A DNA stretch of 39,955 bases from an uncultured Eubacteriales bacterium (lineage in GTDB: Bacteria > Bacillota > Clostridia > Peptostreptococcales > Anaerovoracaceae): positions 1 through 39,955 of the forward strand of contig UQEW01000012.1 in the NCBI GenBank assembly GCA_900540145.1, written 5' to 3'. The notes under the pieces are model-generated. The model ran no database searches and was not told the origin of the DNA. It worked only from the letters and a program-made list of their open reading frames with translations. Position numbers and translations under genes: made by a program. This document shows, one piece after another, positions 38,228-39,955 of the stretch (positions within the stretch are counted from its first letter, which is position 1; each line of letters starts with the position of its first letter).

Positions 38228-38944
38228 TTACTTTTCTCCGTAATAGATATCCAAATATTTGGATAGGTCTTTTGCGTTAAACTGTCCGGGCGCCGTAGGC
38301 TTGCTTCCGCACGCATAGCTTATTACCGAGCCGAAATCACCTGCGCATACTCTGCTGGTCTGCCCTTCTTCTCCCATGGCGATGGCCACTATCGGGCGAT
38401 GCTTTCTAAGCTGTGAATAAGCTGCGGCTCCTTCCAGCATCGCATAAGTATCCGATTCCTTAGTTGCATAACAAGCTACTTTAAGTATATCTGCGCCGGT
38501 CATTTCCAACCTGAGGAACTTTTCTGCTATCTCGTCTCTGGACATCATCTTGTCAAAGTTGTGATAGGATACCAAAACTTTAGTCTTTTTCCGTTTTGCT
38601 TCCCTTATAAGTCGTGACAAGCTTGGATTTTCTGCATCCACATCGATTATGTCGGCATATCCCATAGCCCATTTCTGAATCCTATTTCCTGTCTGAGTGT
38701 CGCCTTTATAATCTACAATAATCTTCTTGCCGGGACACATGCTCTTAATCTCCTTGATTCGAGCTGTCAGCTCCTCCTGAGTAAGCATACTTGTTCCCAA
38801 GGTTTTATCCGCACACCATTCAACGATTTGACAAAAGTCTTTATACTTTTCTATCTCTTCTTTGATTTCCTCCATGGTTGCACAGTTAAGCGACAGACAT
38901 ATTTCAGGCCGCTGGCGTTTCTTTTCGATTTTCTTTGCTTTCAT
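38228..38944 (-). CDS. Divergent type I 3-dehydroquinate dehydratase (AroD-like)
   Basis: 238 residues, a class I dehydroquinase barrel. The Schiff-base lysine is K155 in DILKVAC and the general base H128 in VSYHNF. R198 in EEGQTSRVCAG and Q221 in PTAPGQ are kept. Other substrate-binding positions are changed: EWCAD has C44 where EWR is usual, DYKGDTQTG has K80 for the FR arginine and Q84 for the glutamate, and T217 replaces serine. The canonical reaction is dehydration of 3-dehydroquinate in the shikimate pathway, but these changes leave the substrate uncertain. It sits between a YwaF-type membrane protein (one base away) and ecfA1, away from other shikimate genes. A strong GGGGG site precedes the ATG. 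Confidence 0.85.
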   Translation of the reverse strand: MKAKKIEKKRQRPEICLSLNCATMEEIKEEIEKYKDFCQIVEWCADKTLGTSMLTQEELTARIKEIKSMCPGKKIIVDYKGDTQTGNRIQKWAMGYADIIDVDAENPSLSRLIREAKRKKTKVLVSYHNFDKMMSRDEIAEKFLRLEMTGADILKVACYATKESDTYAMLEGAAAYSQLRKHRPIVAIAMGEEGQTSRVCAGDFGSVISYACGSKPTAPGQFNAKDLSKYLDIYYGEK

Positions 38945-38945
38945 C

Positions 38946-39722
38946 TCATATCCCCCTTTTTTTACCGCGAATGATATCTAATAATTTATATAGCATATAT
39001 AAAATATGAAATATTATCAGCACCATCAGCACTATTCCCGTTAAATAACCGGGCGCCCCCAGCCTAGTGCCAAAGATATCCCAAACTATCACCAACGGTG
39101 AACCCTCTGAAGCTTCATTTAAGAATAGATAATTGGTATCGAAGACCAAATTAAAAATGTACACCGGTATGGCAACTATAAACATTATCCCTGCTGACTT
39201 CCATAGTCCTCTATAATTGGGCGTAATCTCTCTTCCGGCATAAATCATGAAAAAATAAATTACGATCCATCCGTGAAAGAGAAAACTATGTATATTCATA
39301 TAATTACAGAACGGATATTCAGTCCAGTTGCAAAACAGCAATGCGGCTACAGCTCCCGGAAACATGGCATATGCCAGAAGCTGAGCTGTTATGTTCTGCC
39401 AATGTCCGTAAGAATTAAGTAACATTATCAGTATTGTAAAGCTGCACAGGTGTAATGGCAGATACTCTATCATATTGGCTCCCAGCACAGCCAAAATCGT
39501 ATCTTTCAAGATTTCTGACACGAGGATGGCTACAGCAAAAACTTTTTTTGCTTTTATACGTCCTCTTACAGTTGCCTTCTTATAAAGCTGGCTTGCTATC
39601 AATGCTGCAGCTAGGATAGCTGCCAGCCAAACCAAATGTCCTGCACTGTAAAGGTTAAATCCTATATCCAACCCTCTTTCTTCAATTTGCTCCGAGTAAA
39701 TGAAAAAATTTCCTAAATCCAT
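38946..39722 (-). CDS. YwaF/TIGR02206 family membrane protein
   Basis: 258 residues with about seven membrane helices. The family marks are a conserved EYLPLHLCSFTILIMLLNS around helix 3, PGAVAALLF, the SFLFHGWIVIYF histidine segment, and NYLFLNEASEGSPL between helices 5 and 6. Function is not established. It is the first gene of the operon with the aroD-like gene, ecfA1-A2-T and trmB; only one base separates it from the next gene. GGTGA lies upstream of the ATG. I found no clear promoter in the A/T-rich stretch 39723-39780. Confidence 0.88.
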   Translation of the reverse strand: MDLGNFFIYSEQIEERGLDIGFNLYSAGHLVWLAAILAAALIASQLYKKATVRGRIKAKKVFAVAILVSEILKDTILAVLGANMIEYLPLHLCSFTILIMLLNSYGHWQNITAQLLAYAMFPGAVAALLFCNWTEYPFCNYMNIHSFLFHGWIVIYFFMIYAGREITPNYRGLWKSAGIMFIVAIPVYIFNLVFDTNYLFLNEASEGSPLVIVWDIFGTRLGAPGYLTGIVLMVLIIFHILYMLYKLLDIIRGKKRGI

Positions 39723-39813
39723 TATTCGTCACCATTTAATAATATTATTATCTGTAAAGCAATATCATTTTATTTTACCGCAGAGCTGTATGGATGTCAA
39801 AAGGTTTGTTGGT

Positions 39814-39877
39814 GGGCAATTGTTGGGTGGGCGGTTGGTGGGGCAATTGTTGGGTGGGCGGTTGGAGGCGCAATTGC
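39814..39877. repeat. G-rich 27-bp tandem repeats
   Basis: Two units (39814-39840 and 39841-39867) that differ at one base, with core GGGCAATTGTTGGGTGGGCG, then a partial third GCGCAATTG. The plus strand has six runs of three or more G in about 45 bases and could form a quadruplex. It lies 90-150 bases upstream of the YwaF-type gene. A second short repeat, TGTTATCCGA, occurs at 39894 and 39915. I see no gene from 39723 to the window end. Confidence 0.8.
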
Positions 39878-39955
39878 CACATATCGCATACAATGTTATC
39901 CGAAATTGGGGTTTTGTTATCCGACCGGATACGGTTCCCCCGTTTTCGGTTACCT

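Overview
The window is a housekeeping stretch of a low-to-mid GC, anaerobic Firmicute of class Clostridia. I see this in the intact S10-spc-alpha ribosomal cluster with a zinc-type S14, the SRP RNA-dnaX-ebfC-recR-yaaL-bofA neighbourhood, strong GGAGG ribosome sites, a BofA and a SpoIIQ-like protein (so a spore-former or a descendant of one), a group II ECF transporter core, and a LigA of the variant kind I associate with clostridial families such as Lachnospiraceae. A narrower placement (for example Anaerovoracaceae/Family XIII) would be a guess.

Layout. 1-2.4 kb: the start of a sodium:neurotransmitter symporter (minus), a YbaK-type deacylase and a YitT membrane protein (plus), bofA (minus) and an inverted yaaL (plus). 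2.4-5.2 kb: SRP RNA, dnaX, ebfC and recR on the minus strand. 5.3-10.8 kb: a minus-strand operon with a small membrane protein, pcrA, ligA and an arginine deiminase/DDAH-like hydrolase. 11.1-26.9 kb: the complete S10-spc-alpha operon on the minus strand, 31 genes from rpsJ to rplQ including secY, adk, map, infA and rpoA. It has a structured leader, an unusual structured 211-bp gap between rpsJ and rplC, and two stacked hairpins at its end. 26.9-27.6 kb: a gene-free region with a helically phased GCGATG array, several dyads and two terminators. 27.6-31.2 kb: a nucleoside kinase - psuK - psuG operon for pyrimidine/pseudouridine salvage. 31.2-34.9 kb: small single genes (a DUF378 protein, a PC4/YdbC protein, an aminotransferase, a SpoIIQ-like M23 protein and an unrecognised exported protein). 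35.0-39.7 kb: a minus-strand operon with a YwaF-type membrane protein, a divergent AroD, ecfA1-ecfA2-ecfT and trmB. The right end carries G-rich tandem repeats.

Most of the window is ordinary core genome, and I found no mobile element, CRISPR, defence system, rRNA or tRNA gene. The points most worth a second look are the rpsJ-rplC gap, the S10 leader and upstream GCGATG array, the AroD homologue with substituted substrate-binding residues, the ligase variant with a guanidino-hydrolase translationally coupled to it, and the operator-like palindrome and sigma-F-like promoter in the 33.2-33.3 kb divergent gap. All functional statements come from reading the sequence; no database search was run.
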